DNA of 64,000 nucleotides from Amycolatopsis keratiniphila subsp. keratiniphila. Its GTDB lineage: Bacteria > Actinomycetota > Actinomycetes > Mycobacteriales > Pseudonocardiaceae. A program made the translations under genes and the position numbers. The notes under the pieces were generated by a model. It did not search any database. It was not told the DNA's origin and saw only the letters and a program-made list of their open reading frames with translations. This document shows positions 8,937-18,229 of the stretch, piece after piece. Location: contig NZ_LQMT02000010.1 of assembly GCF_001620365.2 (NCBI RefSeq), forward strand, positions 514,555 to 578,554, in the 5' to 3' direction. The stretch's first letter is position 1, and each line of letters opens with the position of its first letter.

Positions 8937-9623
8937 GTGATCCGGACACTCATCGCCGACGACGAGCCGCTACTGCGGACCGGGATCCGGACCATCCTGT
9001 CGACGGCCGACGACATCACCGTCGTCGGCGAAGCCGGGACCGGTTCGGAGACGATCGACCTTGCCTCCGAGGAACACCCGGACATCGTGCTGCTGGACCT
9101 GCGGATGCCCGGGATAGGCGGACTGGCCGCCATCCCCCGTCTACGGCAGGTCACCCCCGACAGCCGGGTCATCGTGCTGACCACGTTCGACGAGGACCAC
9201 AACATCACCACCGCCCTGGACGCCGGCGCGACCGGATTCCTGCTCAAACGCTCGGCGGCCGAAGAAGTCCTGCACGCCATCCGCGCTGTCCATCAGGGAG
9301 ACACCTATCTGTCCCCGTCGGTCACCCGCAGAGTCGTCGGGATGATCACCACCACCGACCGGCCGCGTCAGCACCGGGCACGCCGGCTTATCGCCACCCT
9401 CACCCCACGCGAACAGGACGTGTTGTGGCTGCTGGGTGAAGGTCTGTCCAATGCGGACATAGGTAGCAGGCTGCGAATGCGTGAGGCGAGCATCAAGACT
9501 TACGTCAGCCGCCTGCTCGCCAAACTGGGGTGCACGAACCGGGTCCAGGCCGCCCTGCTCGTCCGCGACGCCGGAGACGTTCCCCGGCGAGGTGGCGAGA
9601 CCACCTCGCAACTTCGGGACTGA
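8937..9623 (+). CDS. NarL/FixJ-type response regulator
   Basis: The 228-residue protein has a receiver domain with acidic pocket Asp8-Asp9, phosphoacceptor Asp54 in 'IVLLDLRMPG', Thr in 'VLTTFDED' and Lys in 'FLLKRSAAEEV'. A C-terminal LuxR helix-turn-helix follows at about residues 150-210 ('LTPREQDVLWLLGEGLSNAD', 'ASIKTYVSRLLAKLGC'). It starts with GTG at 8937, 62 bp after the kinase, with GAGGGACC upstream. It is the evident partner of the kinase at 7630. It may also serve the orphan kinase at 13851, whose catalytic core is similar. Confidence 0.93.
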   Translation: MIRTLIADDEPLLRTGIRTILSTADDITVVGEAGTGSETIDLASEEHPDIVLLDLRMPGIGGLAAIPRLRQVTPDSRVIVLTTFDEDHNITTALDAGATGFLLKRSAAEEVLHAIRAVHQGDTYLSPSVTRRVVGMITTTDRPRQHRARRLIATLTPREQDVLWLLGEGLSNADIGSRLRMREASIKTYVSRLLAKLGCTNRVQAALLVRDAGDVPRRGGETTSQLRD

Positions 9624-10305
9624 GCTGAACAGCGGTACCGAGGGCCTGCGAAGTACGGAACATTATCAGCGCGGATGCTCCCCATTTCGCCTCTCCCTGC
9701 GACGTGCGGGAACAATGCTTTCCAAAGTCAACACGAAGCGTTCACCAAAGTGCACATTTCCGGGATTCTTTCCCCGCTTCACGTGATCATCCGCCACGAG
9801 ATAACGTCCCAGCATGCCGACACGGCTCGAGGGGACAAAGAAGAACGACGGCGGACGACGCCTGCCCGCGCCGTCCATCGAATTGACGGACGCGCACCCG
9901 GCTCGCCGCCAAGCCCGCTTGCCCGCAAGCACGATCACCTCAAAGTGTGACCCGATCGCAGATGATTTAGTTTTTGTCACCACAGGACGAGTGCCCACAG
10001 TTGTCGATCACCCCTGGAAGACAATTTTCCGACGAACGACGGTTCGCCCCCCTCCACACCGGAGCACAGAGGGGCATATTCAGTTGACTCAACCGTGGAC
10101 GTCAGTGGTAGCCAATTGGCCCGTCTGCTACGTTCCGAACGAAACATGAACGACAACATCGGTTCCCGATTGAGAGATCCGTTAATTCACGCGCTTTCAA
10201 CTTGTCAGCGCAAGGAACGAAACCATTGTATGAATAATCTTCATCCGCGGCGGTGTCCCGGTTAATCCAGCAGCGCGGCGGTGCCGGCCAGGTCAGGAGT
10301 CTACG
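9624..10305. other. Long AT-richer intergenic stretch
   Basis: About 680 bp between the response regulator and a small secreted protein are visibly less GC-rich than their surroundings. I see no supported gene: the open frames are under 115 codons, lack recognisable domains and have no convincing ribosome binding site. A TTGACT at 10084-10089 could be a -35 element, but no good -10 lies at standard spacing. The AGGAG near 10294-10298 belongs to the following small gene. Confidence 0.45.
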
Positions 10306-10578
10306 ATGCCAACCAGGACGCTTGCCGCCGCAGCACTGCTGACCGCCGTGATCGCTATCGGCGTCCTGGCTCCGGCACTCCGTACCGCGGTACCACCGTC
10401 CATGACTCCGGCACCGTCGTGCCTCGCCACAGATCCAGGCATCGCCGCAGGTTCCGGCGGAGCACAGCCGTTCTTGGGGCGAGTGGGGCGATGGATGCTC
10501 TCCACGAAGGTCCTCACCCTGCGGCCGGGCATCCGATCCCGGGTGGAGCGTGCCGCCGGATCGGCATGCCGCCCCTAG
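10306..10578 (+). CDS. Small putative secreted protein
   Basis: The 90-residue frame has a hydrophobic N-terminus (TRTLAAAALLTAVIAIGVL) that looks like a signal peptide or single membrane anchor, then a Pro/Ser-rich stretch and a basic C-terminus. The ATG at 10306 is preceded by AGGAG at a suitable distance, the main support for translation. I do not recognise a family. It stands 43 bp before the frameshifted DUF1345 gene and may be co-transcribed with it. Confidence 0.4.
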   Translation: MPTRTLAAAALLTAVIAIGVLAPALRTAVPPSMTPAPSCLATDPGIAAGSGGAQPFLGRVGRWMLSTKVLTLRPGIRSRVERAAGSACRP

Positions 10579-10621
10579 ACCGGCGCCTTCTGGCCCCCGA
10601 AGTTTTCGAGGAAGTGGATAC

Positions 10622-11243
10622 ATGCTCCGTACTGGCTTACTGATCGTCTCACGCATCATCGAGGTGGCGCTGGTGCTGCTGGGCGCGGCGGTCGTCGTTC
10701 TCGACAGCAGCGTCTACCTGGCGTTGTGGGACCTGGTCGCACTCGCCTATCTCGTGATGCGGGTGCGACGGCTGGTCAGGGCGAAAAGGTCGGGTGATCC
10801 GGCGGACACCACGTGGCTGCGGTCCACCCTGGGGCGCCGCAGCGGGCTGCTGTTCACGCTGTTCACCAGTCTCGTCGGGATCACGGCAGGACTGATGATC
10901 GTGCTGGACGGGGCAGGCGAGACAGAAGCCATCGTGGCCAAGCATCGGTGTCCCCGCAGTGATCTTCGCCTGGCTGATCCTGCATTTCGGGTACGCCGAA
11001 CGCTACGCACGGGACTACTACGCCGCGTTGCCGGATCAGGTTCTGGTCTTCCCCGGTACCGATCGGCCGACGCTCGTGGAGTTCGCGTACTTCTCGTTCA
11101 CGCTGGGGACATCCTTCGCGGTGTCCGATGTGGAGACACGGGGTAAAGCGGTCCGGCTGCGTGTCCTCACGCACAGCGTGCTGGCGTTCCTCTACAACAC
11201 CGCGATCGTCGGCATCGCGGTCGGAGTGATCAGCGGCAAATAG
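10622..11243 (+). pseudogene. DUF1345 membrane protein with one frameshift
   Basis: The ATG at 10622 has a good GAGGAAG site upstream. It opens a membrane protein frame ('ALVLLGAAVVVLDSSVYLAL', 'GLLFTLFTSLVGITAGLMIV') that loses family-like sequence near 10940. The frame one base later continues with the conserved DUF1345 C-terminal half: 'WLILHFGYAERYARDYY', 'VEFAYFSFTLGTSFAVSDV' and a final membrane helix. Together they give about 207 residues, the usual length of the family. A single +1 shift between about 10938 and 10950 joins both halves. It is either a recent disabling mutation, an assembly error or, less likely, a programmed shift. Confidence 0.75.
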
Positions 11244-11277
11244 CCGCTGTCCGATCAAGACACCGGAAAGGGAAGAA

Positions 11278-12888
11278 ATGGTTCGGAAGAAACTCATCGC
11301 GGGCTTGAGCGTGGCCGCGATGACCGGGGCGCTCACGGTGGCGGTCGCCGGCGTTGCGGGCGGCGCTCCCGCGGTGACGTGGTCACCTTGCACCGAGGAG
11401 ATCCTGGTGGGATTCGACTGCGCCACGGTCGCGGTGCCGATGGACTACGCCCATCCCGACGGCAAGCAGATCTCCATCGCGATCAGCAGGCACAAGGCCA
11501 CCGAACCCCAGCGGCGCAGGGGGGTGCTGTTCACCAACCCCGGCGGCCCGGGGGGAACCGGCCGGGACCTGTTGTACAACTACCTCGAGACGCCCTTGGC
11601 CAAGGTGTACGACATCATCGGCATCGACGTACGCGGGCTGGGCGGGTCCACGCCGCTGAACTGCGAAGTGCCGTCCACCCCGGAGCCCGTGCCGACGACA
11701 CGGCCGAGCGACACGGTCTTCCCACGCATCACCGAGTACGAGAAGCAATGGGAAGAGGGCTGTGTCCGCGGCGGTGGCGAATTCCGCAAGCATGTGACCA
11801 CCCCGAACACCGCGCGCGATCTCGACCGCGTCCGCGCGGCACTCGGCGAAGACAAGATCAGCTATCTCGGCGTGTCCTACGGGACGTGGCTGGGCGCGGT
11901 CTACGGACAGCTCTTCCCGGAACACCTCGATCGCAGCGTGCTCGACTCCTCGCTTGACCCCGGCACCACGTGGCACGACCAGGCCTACGACGTCGTCGAC
12001 GCGACCAAGGCCAACTTCGACCACTGGGCGTCGTGGACCGCGCGGCGTGACGCGACCTTCCACCTCGGCACCACTCCGAAGAAGGTCCGCGCGAGCATCG
12101 ACAAGATCGCCGACCGGCTGGCCGTCGAACCGGTCGGCGGGATCGAGAACCAGACCCAGCTCGACCTGGTGGTCGGCCAGTACACCCGCTACCGGCAGGT
12201 GTGGGCGTCCCTTGCTAAAGACCTGCAGAAAGTACAGGCCGAACTACCCTTGCCTGCCGGTGATCCGGCGTTGGCCGACAGCAACCGGCGCGCGGCCGCG
12301 GTGGCGGCCCGGCTCACGGAGCAGGCCAAGACCGAGAACGGGGTCTACCGGACGATCCTGTGCGATTGGGCCTGGCCGACCGATCTGAACGTCTACTACC
12401 GCGACATGCGCCGGGTGCGGGAGACCGTCCCATTCGGCGGCACCGTGCCGCAACTGGCGCCGAACAACTGTTTCTTCCACCAGGGCGACAGGGAACCGTT
12501 GCCGGCGATCGGCAAGGCGAAGTATCCGAAGGGGCTCGTCTTGGCGGCCGAAGGAGACACTCAGACGCCGATGGTCAACGGGGAAGCCATGGCCAGGACC
12601 CTGGGCAGTTCCCTGATCGCGGTGCGCGGTGAGGGCCAGCATGGCCAGTACACCGCGGGCGGCATGGACCCGGCCATCCCGGTCAAGCCCAACCCGTGTG
12701 TCGACGACAAGGTCAACGCTTACCTCGTCGACGGGAAGCTCCCGCCACGGCGCACCGACTGCGACAGCACCAACCCGCCCGCCGCCATCCCCACCGATCC
12801 GGCACCGGGCGTCGAGGACCTGATCGCCGACCTCGGCAGCATCGCCGAACAGCTCCTGCACGCCGTACTGCCTCACCAGGCCCGCTGA
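11278..12888 (+). CDS. Secreted TAP-like alpha/beta hydrolase (tripeptidyl aminopeptidase family)
   Basis: The 536-residue exported protein has a signal peptide in the first 30 residues (KKLIAGLSVAAMTGALTVAV). The alpha/beta hydrolase domain shows 'LFTNPGGPGGTG' (oxyanion region), nucleophile Ser200 in GVSYG, Asp427 in 'EGDTQTP' and His455 in 'GQHGQY'. The C-terminal TAP-like domain ends with 'KVNAYLVDGKLPPRRTDC'. Relatives in Streptomyces cleave tripeptides from the N-terminus of secreted proteins. The ATG at 11278 has a GGAAAGGGAAG ribosome site. A paralogue lies at 15683-17332, also near a paralogous histidine kinase. Confidence 0.92.
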   Translation: MVRKKLIAGLSVAAMTGALTVAVAGVAGGAPAVTWSPCTEEILVGFDCATVAVPMDYAHPDGKQISIAISRHKATEPQRRRGVLFTNPGGPGGTGRDLLYNYLETPLAKVYDIIGIDVRGLGGSTPLNCEVPSTPEPVPTTRPSDTVFPRITEYEKQWEEGCVRGGGEFRKHVTTPNTARDLDRVRAALGEDKISYLGVSYGTWLGAVYGQLFPEHLDRSVLDSSLDPGTTWHDQAYDVVDATKANFDHWASWTARRDATFHLGTTPKKVRASIDKIADRLAVEPVGGIENQTQLDLVVGQYTRYRQVWASLAKDLQKVQAELPLPAGDPALADSNRRAAAVAARLTEQAKTENGVYRTILCDWAWPTDLNVYYRDMRRVRETVPFGGTVPQLAPNNCFFHQGDREPLPAIGKAKYPKGLVLAAEGDTQTPMVNGEAMARTLGSSLIAVRGEGQHGQYTAGGMDPAIPVKPNPCVDDKVNAYLVDGKLPPRRTDCDSTNPPAAIPTDPAPGVEDLIADLGSIAEQLLHAVLPHQAR

Positions 12889-12979
12889 CCCACCCTGTAC
12901 CGCCGGGCCGTGCCCTCCTCCCTCGGGCACGGCCCGGCCCTCACCTCACCACGCAGCCATCGAAAGGAAGAAGTCGACC

Positions 12980-13345
12980 GTGAGCACGAACGAGTTCGGC
13001 GGAGGACAAGACCCGGAGTCGGACATCCTCGTGGTGACCACCAACGACGTCGCGGGATACCGCGTCCAGCGGGTCATCGGCGAGGTGTACGGCGTCACCG
13101 TGCGGTCCCGGCACGTCGGCAGCCAGATCGGCGCCGGGCTGAAATCCATGTTCGGCGGCGAATTGAAGGGGCTCACGAAAACCCTCGTCGACTCCCGCAA
13201 CGAGGCACTGCAGCGCCTCACCGAGCAGGCCCGCGTCCGCGGCGCCAACGCGGTGCTCATGACCCGTTTCGATGTCAACGATGCCCAGGACCTCGGCACC
13301 GAAGTCTGCGCCTACGGCACCGCCGCCGTCATCGAAAAAGCCTGA
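12980..13345 (+). CDS. YbjQ/DUF74 family protein
   Basis: The 121-residue protein fits the YbjQ (UPF0145, heavy-metal-binding-like) family: 'VVTTNDVAGYRVQRVIGEVY' at the N-terminus, then 'SRNEALQRLTEQARVRGANA' and 'AVLMTRFDV', ending in 'EVCAYGTAAVI'. Family members are small pentameric beta-alpha proteins of unclear function. The GTG at 12980 follows GAAAGGAAG. It is followed 27 bp downstream by a small membrane protein, so the two are likely co-transcribed. Confidence 0.85.
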   Translation: MSTNEFGGGQDPESDILVVTTNDVAGYRVQRVIGEVYGVTVRSRHVGSQIGAGLKSMFGGELKGLTKTLVDSRNEALQRLTEQARVRGANAVLMTRFDVNDAQDLGTEVCAYGTAAVIEKA

Positions 13346-13372
13346 CCCACCTCTCACGAAGAAAGAACTCTC

Positions 13373-13750
13373 ATGGACGACGACATCAATTCGGTTCCCA
13401 TCCTGATCATCACCCTGATCCTCGCCCTGCTCTACATCGCCGCGCTGTGGCGTGTTTTCACCAAGGCAGGCCGACCTGGCTGGGCCGCGATCATCCCGAT
13501 CTACAACCTCTACATCCTGACGAAGGTCGCGGGGCGGTCCGGCTGGTGGGTCGTGGGGTTGCTCATCCCCGTCGTCGACATCGTTGCGGGCATCGTGGTC
13601 TCCCTCGGAGTGGCCAAGTCGTTCGGCAAGAGCGGCGCATTCGGCTTTTTCGGACTGTTCGTCTTCGGATTCATCGGATACCCCATCCTCGCTCTCGGCA
13701 GCGCCCAGTACGCCGGGCCGGAGTCTTCCACGTCATTCCAACACGCCTGA
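13373..13750 (+). CDS. DUF5684-type small membrane protein
   Basis: The 125-residue protein has three to four membrane segments ('ILIITLILALLYIAALW', 'WWVVGLLIPVVDIVAGIVV', 'FGFFGLFVFGFIGYPILAL'). Between the first two lies the family hallmark 'FTKAGRPGWAAIIPIYNLY', found in DUF5684 proteins and sometimes fused to signal peptidases. The function is unknown. The start has GAAGAAAG upstream and the gene follows the YbjQ-like gene directly. Confidence 0.85.
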   Translation: MDDDINSVPILIITLILALLYIAALWRVFTKAGRPGWAAIIPIYNLYILTKVAGRSGWWVVGLLIPVVDIVAGIVVSLGVAKSFGKSGAFGFFGLFVFGFIGYPILALGSAQYAGPESSTSFQHA

Positions 13751-13850
13751 AACTCGCGGCACCCCAGTGCCGGATCGGATCCTCGGGGTCTGGTCCGGCA
13801 CTGGAGTCGAATGCGCATGAAACGCGGGTCCTCCCCTTAGGGTGATGCAC

Positions 13851-15464
13851 GTGTCCCAGTTTCTCACCGCGATCTCGCGGCGCCCTGGCGAATTCGCCCG
13901 CGAAATCGTTACGAGAGCCCAGGAAACGTCTCGCCGCGAGTTCGTCGTCGAAGCAGCGTTAATCGCCGTCTGCCTCGCGGCGGACGTATCCTCCGACGCG
14001 TTCCTCGACGACCGCGGCCTCGGACAACTCGCCGGGCTCGCGGCCGTTTACGCGGGGCTGCTCCTGGTCCGGCATCTGTTTCCGGTGCTCGCGCTACTCG
14101 CCGCCGTGCTCCTGCTGTATCCGTACGGTGTGGGCGGGATCAGCATGCTGGTCGTCATCTACTGGGCTGGCTACCGCATCGCGGGCTGGCAACGAGCGTT
14201 CGCCGCGTTCACCGCCGCGATGGCGGTGTCCCTGGTGGTGTCGGGAGACTTGACGACGTTGGCCGTCGGGCCCCTGTCGGTGGCACCCCGGCTGGCCCTG
14301 GTGCTCCTTGGGGTACTGATGCCCTTCCTGCTCGGACGGTTCGCCGCACAGCGAAGTCGGCTCGCGCTGGCACTCGCCTGGCAGGACCGGCACATTCGAC
14401 GCGAACGTGCGCTCCTCGCAACGCAAGCCCGGATGCGTGAACGCAACCGGATAGCCCAGGACATGCACGACGGCCTCGGCCACCGGCTCAGCCTGATCTC
14501 GGTACTCAGCGGTGTAGTGAACCAGAACCCGAACCTGCCTCCCGAAGTACTGCCGACGCTCGACGCGCTGCGCACCACCGCGAACGCCGCCGCGGCCGAA
14601 CTGCAGGACGTCGTCGGAGCGCTGGCACCCGACAGCGACCCAGGCGACGAACCCGGCGCCCACACGGCCGACGCGATCCCCGGGCTGATCGACACCGCCC
14701 GCGCCACCGGAACCGAAATCGGTTACCACCATCTCCCGCCGCCGGACTCGCTGTCCGCGTCGACCAGCCACGCCGCCTACCGAATCGTCCAAGAAGGACT
14801 GACCAATGCCTGCAAACACGCACCAGGAGCCGCCATCACCGCGACGGTGACCTACGAACCCGACGCGGTACTGGTCGAACTCCACAACGACAAACCCCCT
14901 GCCCCCATCGAGCAACCGGCACCCAGCACCAGACTGGGTCTCATCGGACTCACCGAGCGCGTCCGGATCGCCGGCGGAGCACTGCACGCCGGACCGACGC
15001 CCGACGGCGGATTCCGCGTCGCAGCAATACTCCCCTACGACAGCCCTGCCGAAGCACCATCCACCGTGGATGATTCCGAAGTGGATCTCGACTACACGCG
15101 GTCACGCCGCTTCAATGTCCACGCCGGCACCAGCGCCCTCGTTGCCGTCGCCGCCTGCCTCCTCGGCGCGCTGATCCTGCTGGTATGGATCGGCATCAGC
15201 GACGGCGGCTCGAGCGTCCCGGCGAAACTCTACGACTCGATCCCGGTCGGTACCGAGGAATCCGCCGTCAGAGACCTTCTTCCCGCGCCCACCGATTCCG
15301 CTCTTCTCACCATCCGTGCCGGTGCGCCCCCTGAGCCCGAAAGCGCGTCCTGCCTGTACTACCTCGCCGCCGAACAGCCGTCCACGACCCCGGAGTTCAT
15401 CGCGTTCCGCTTCTGCTTCGCCGACGGCCGCCTCGTCGACAAGCAGACCTACACCACCACATAA
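13851..15464 (+). CDS. Sensor histidine kinase with extra C-terminal membrane anchor and extracytoplasmic domain
   Basis: The protein has about 537 residues. Five or six N-terminal membrane helices are followed by 'RIAQDMHDGLGHRLSLIS' (His206), N box 'VQEGLTNACKHA' and G box 'RLGLIGLTERVRIAGG'. After the ATPase domain ends ('FRVAAILPYD') come a linker, another hydrophobic helix 'ALVAVAACLLGALILLVWIG' and about 85 residues containing 'SIPVGTEESAVRDLLP' and two Cys, resembling SmpA/BLIP-like lipoprotein modules. A kinase with a domain across the membrane after its catalytic core is unusual. GTG 13851 is preferred over 13842/13845 because AGGG lies 8 nt upstream. No response regulator is adjacent. 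Confidence 0.88.
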   Translation: MSQFLTAISRRPGEFAREIVTRAQETSRREFVVEAALIAVCLAADVSSDAFLDDRGLGQLAGLAAVYAGLLLVRHLFPVLALLAAVLLLYPYGVGGISMLVVIYWAGYRIAGWQRAFAAFTAAMAVSLVVSGDLTTLAVGPLSVAPRLALVLLGVLMPFLLGRFAAQRSRLALALAWQDRHIRRERALLATQARMRERNRIAQDMHDGLGHRLSLISVLSGVVNQNPNLPPEVLPTLDALRTTANAAAAELQDVVGALAPDSDPGDEPGAHTADAIPGLIDTARATGTEIGYHHLPPPDSLSASTSHAAYRIVQEGLTNACKHAPGAAITATVTYEPDAVLVELHNDKPPAPIEQPAPSTRLGLIGLTERVRIAGGALHAGPTPDGGFRVAAILPYDSPAEAPSTVDDSEVDLDYTRSRRFNVHAGTSALVAVAACLLGALILLVWIGISDGGSSVPAKLYDSIPVGTEESAVRDLLPAPTDSALLTIRAGAPPEPESASCLYYLAAEQPSTTPEFIAFRFCFADGRLVDKQTYTTT

Positions 15465-15682
15465 TGCTCACTCAGATTCCCCTGCCGACCTCGATTTTTC
15501 ACCCATTCGCGCCTTCAGCACGATAGCGACAACCAGAACAGCCTCTTTTCGCATCGACATGACAAAGACACGGACGGAAGTCGAAAACAAGCTTTGCTAT
15601 CACAAGGGTTCACTTTCGACCACATCTCATCGAGTGTCGCAGATCCGCGTCTTCCCTGAGGAGTTCTGCTTATCATGGGCCG

Positions 15683-17332
15683 GTGACCCACACTTCGCGG
15701 CGCAATTTTCCGAAGCTGTTTCGCTTTACCGTTCTGGGTATCGCCACTCTGATGACAATGAGCGCGTGTACCTCGTCTCCGACAGCCGCCTCCGGTTCGC
15801 CCCAAGCACCACCGGATGGTCTCGACGACCTAGCGCGCCAACGGCCACAATGGACAGAGTGCGAGAACGCCGATCTGAAAGACGGCGGTGCGCAGTGCGC
15901 GACCGTGCAGGTGCCGATGGATTACCGCGCTCCCCAAGGCAAGCAACTCACCATCGCCATCGCCAGGAAGAAGGCGACCGACCCGGGCAGGCGGCGCGGA
16001 ATCATGCTGACCAATCCCGGCGGTCCCGGCGCCGAGGGACTCAGCCTCACCCTGGCATTGGAACGCCAGCCCGCCGAAGCCGTGTACGACACCATCGGTA
16101 TGGACCCGCGGGGCGTCGGGAAGTCGACCCCCTTGTTCTGCGACAAGACGGACGAGGCCGCCCTGCCCAGCAGGCCGACCGAGGAGGGCCTGCCGAAGTA
16201 CGTCGCCAAGGCCAAGGCCGCCGAGACCGCCTGTGCGAACGGCGGCGGCGACCTTCGCAAACACATCACCAGCATGAACACCGCGCGGGACATGGACCTC
16301 GTCCGCCGCGTCCTCGGCGAGGAGAAGATCAGCTACCTCGGCTTCTCCTACGGCACGTTCCTCGGTCCGCTCTACGGTGAGATGTTCCCCGAACACCTCG
16401 ACCGCATGGTCCTCGACTCCGCGCAGGACCCCAGGCAGACCTGGCGCCAGGTCGAGCAGGCCGACGTCGAGGCACACCGCGCGAACGTGGCCGCCTGGAA
16501 ACAGTGGACCGCCGACCGTGACAAAACCTTCGGCCTCGGCACCACCCCTTACGAAATCCAGGCCACTTTGGACCGTTTCGCCACGACACTGCGGTCCAAG
16601 CAGTTCGGCGACCTCGATCTGTCGACGTTCGACAACGCCGTCGGGACCGGTGCCCGCTACCGTTCCCTCTGGTCCGCCTTCGCGTGGACTCTGCGCGACC
16701 TCCTGCCTGCCATCAACGGCGCCGACCCCGACGACGAAGCGATCAAAGCCATGGCCCTCCTGGCGCGGCCGGACGGCGACGACGGCAACGCGGTGGCCAC
16801 ACCGCCGACCGAAGCCGATCAGAAGCCCAACGGCACCTACCAGGCGATCCTGTGCGACTGGCAATGGCCTGCCAACCCCGAGGATTACTACGCGGACATG
16901 CGCAAAGTCGCCGAAGAGATCCCTTACGGTGACGCCGTCAGCAGCGTGAGCCCCAACAACTGCATGTTCGCCGCCGGCCGCGACCCGATGACCGCGGTCG
17001 GGAGCCGCAAGTATCCGGCGGGTGTCGTGGTCCAAGGCGAAGGCGACACCCAAACCGCCTACACCAGCGGCTCCGCCGCCGCCGACCACCTGGACATGCC
17101 CCTGATCACCGTGCAGAACAGCGGCATCCACGGCTACTACGGCAGCCGCGGCAACACCTGCGTGGACACCGCGGTCAACGCCTACCTGATCGACGGCAAG
17201 CTCCCCGACCGCCGGACCACCTGCGCCGCCGGCGTGGACACGCTCCCCGACATCGCACCCGGCACAACCGGTGGCCCGCCCGCCCAACGCCCCGACACCT
17301 CCATCGAAGAATTGCTCAACAAGGTGAAGTAG
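15683..17332 (+). CDS. TAP-like alpha/beta hydrolase, probable Tat-exported lipoprotein
   Basis: The 549-residue protein is a paralogue of the peptidase at 11278. The N-terminus carries a twin-arginine motif SRRNF, a hydrophobic stretch and a lipobox-like MSAC with Cys29, so it is probably exported by Tat and lipid-anchored. The catalytic set is Ser222 in GFSYG, Asp455 in 'GEGDTQTAY' and His483 in 'SGIHGYYG'. 'LTNPGGPGAEG' is the oxyanion region and 'NAYLIDGKLPDRRTTC' the TAP-like C-terminus. It should release N-terminal peptides outside the cell. The GTG start is 31 bp before a cupin gene's relatives only on the 3' side; a GAGGAG lies about 20 nt upstream, too far to be decisive. Confidence 0.9.
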   Translation: MTHTSRRNFPKLFRFTVLGIATLMTMSACTSSPTAASGSPQAPPDGLDDLARQRPQWTECENADLKDGGAQCATVQVPMDYRAPQGKQLTIAIARKKATDPGRRRGIMLTNPGGPGAEGLSLTLALERQPAEAVYDTIGMDPRGVGKSTPLFCDKTDEAALPSRPTEEGLPKYVAKAKAAETACANGGGDLRKHITSMNTARDMDLVRRVLGEEKISYLGFSYGTFLGPLYGEMFPEHLDRMVLDSAQDPRQTWRQVEQADVEAHRANVAAWKQWTADRDKTFGLGTTPYEIQATLDRFATTLRSKQFGDLDLSTFDNAVGTGARYRSLWSAFAWTLRDLLPAINGADPDDEAIKAMALLARPDGDDGNAVATPPTEADQKPNGTYQAILCDWQWPANPEDYYADMRKVAEEIPYGDAVSSVSPNNCMFAAGRDPMTAVGSRKYPAGVVVQGEGDTQTAYTSGSAAADHLDMPLITVQNSGIHGYYGSRGNTCVDTAVNAYLIDGKLPDRRTTCAAGVDTLPDIAPGTTGGPPAQRPDTSIEELLNKVK

Positions 17333-17364
17333 CGCGGCCACCGAGATTCGGAACAGTCACGAGC

Positions 17365-18033
17365 ATGAACTCTCCTATAACTGAAGGGATCCTTCCATTG
17401 CCTGAGATCAATCGACGAACTGCCATGGGTGCCGGGCTGGGCATCTCGGCCTTTACCACGGCGGGAACCTCGACCGCCACGACGAGCTACCCAAGGAGCG
17501 ATCAGACCATGAACCACCCCCACCTGTTCAACCTGGCCGACAGTCCCGCCACCGTCGTCGAGGGAGGAAGTCTGCGTGGTGCGCACGAACAGAACTTCCC
17601 CGTTCTCAAGGGGCAAAACGGGTCCGTATACCTCATCCGCCTGGACGTCGGTGGAGTCAGGGAACCCCACTGGCACCCCACGGCGTGGGAACTCAACTAC
17701 GTAATCTCCGGCAAGGTGAAATGGACGATCCTCGGCACTCACCCGGACGGCTCCTACCACCGAGACACCTTCGACGCCGGACAAGGCGATCTGGTCTTCG
17801 CTCCACAAGGGTTCTTTCACTACTTCGAGAACCTCAGCGAGACCGAACCCCTCGACGTGCTGGTCATCTTCAACAGCAGCACCCAAGAACCCAACGACGA
17901 TATCGGCATAGTCGGTACGTTCAACTCCATGCCCCGCGAAGTACTCGCCGCGTGCTTCGGCGTTCCGGCCGCCGCGTTCGACCAGATCCCACGGGAAATC
18001 AAACCAGTCGTCATCACCAGGCGGCACAAGTAG
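17365..18033 (+). CDS. Cupin domain protein, oxalate decarboxylase-like, probably exported
   Basis: The 222-residue protein has a twin-arginine-like leader (INRRTAMGAGLGISAF) and a single cupin: metal ligands His102, His104 and Glu109 in 'PHWHPTAWELNYV' and His152 in 'APQGFFHYFEN'. This fits oxalate decarboxylase or germin-like bicupins, but only one cupin is present. It lies 32 bp after the TAP-like peptidase, so they are probably co-transcribed and both act outside the cytoplasm. The reaction is not certain. Confidence 0.85.
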   Translation: MNSPITEGILPLPEINRRTAMGAGLGISAFTTAGTSTATTSYPRSDQTMNHPHLFNLADSPATVVEGGSLRGAHEQNFPVLKGQNGSVYLIRLDVGGVREPHWHPTAWELNYVISGKVKWTILGTHPDGSYHRDTFDAGQGDLVFAPQGFFHYFENLSETEPLDVLVIFNSSTQEPNDDIGIVGTFNSMPREVLAACFGVPAAAFDQIPREIKPVVITRRHK

Positions 18034-18229
18034 CCGGTACAGGTTCGGCAGCGTCCTCTTCGCGCCGCTGGTGGTCATCAATTGGACACCCCGGCGCCGT
18101 GAACTCTGCAGCGGTCACGGCGGCGGGCTTCGCCGAGCAACTCCGCACGGCCATGGACAACCGCGCGGGCCATCAAGACGGTGCGAACCGTGAGTAGCAG
18201 TTGATGACCTCCCCATCGTGAACGGTCGG

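Noticed and set aside
9675-10149. Several short frames in the AT-richer intergenic stretch
   Set aside because: They overlap each other in different frames, have no ribosome binding site and no similarity that I recognise.
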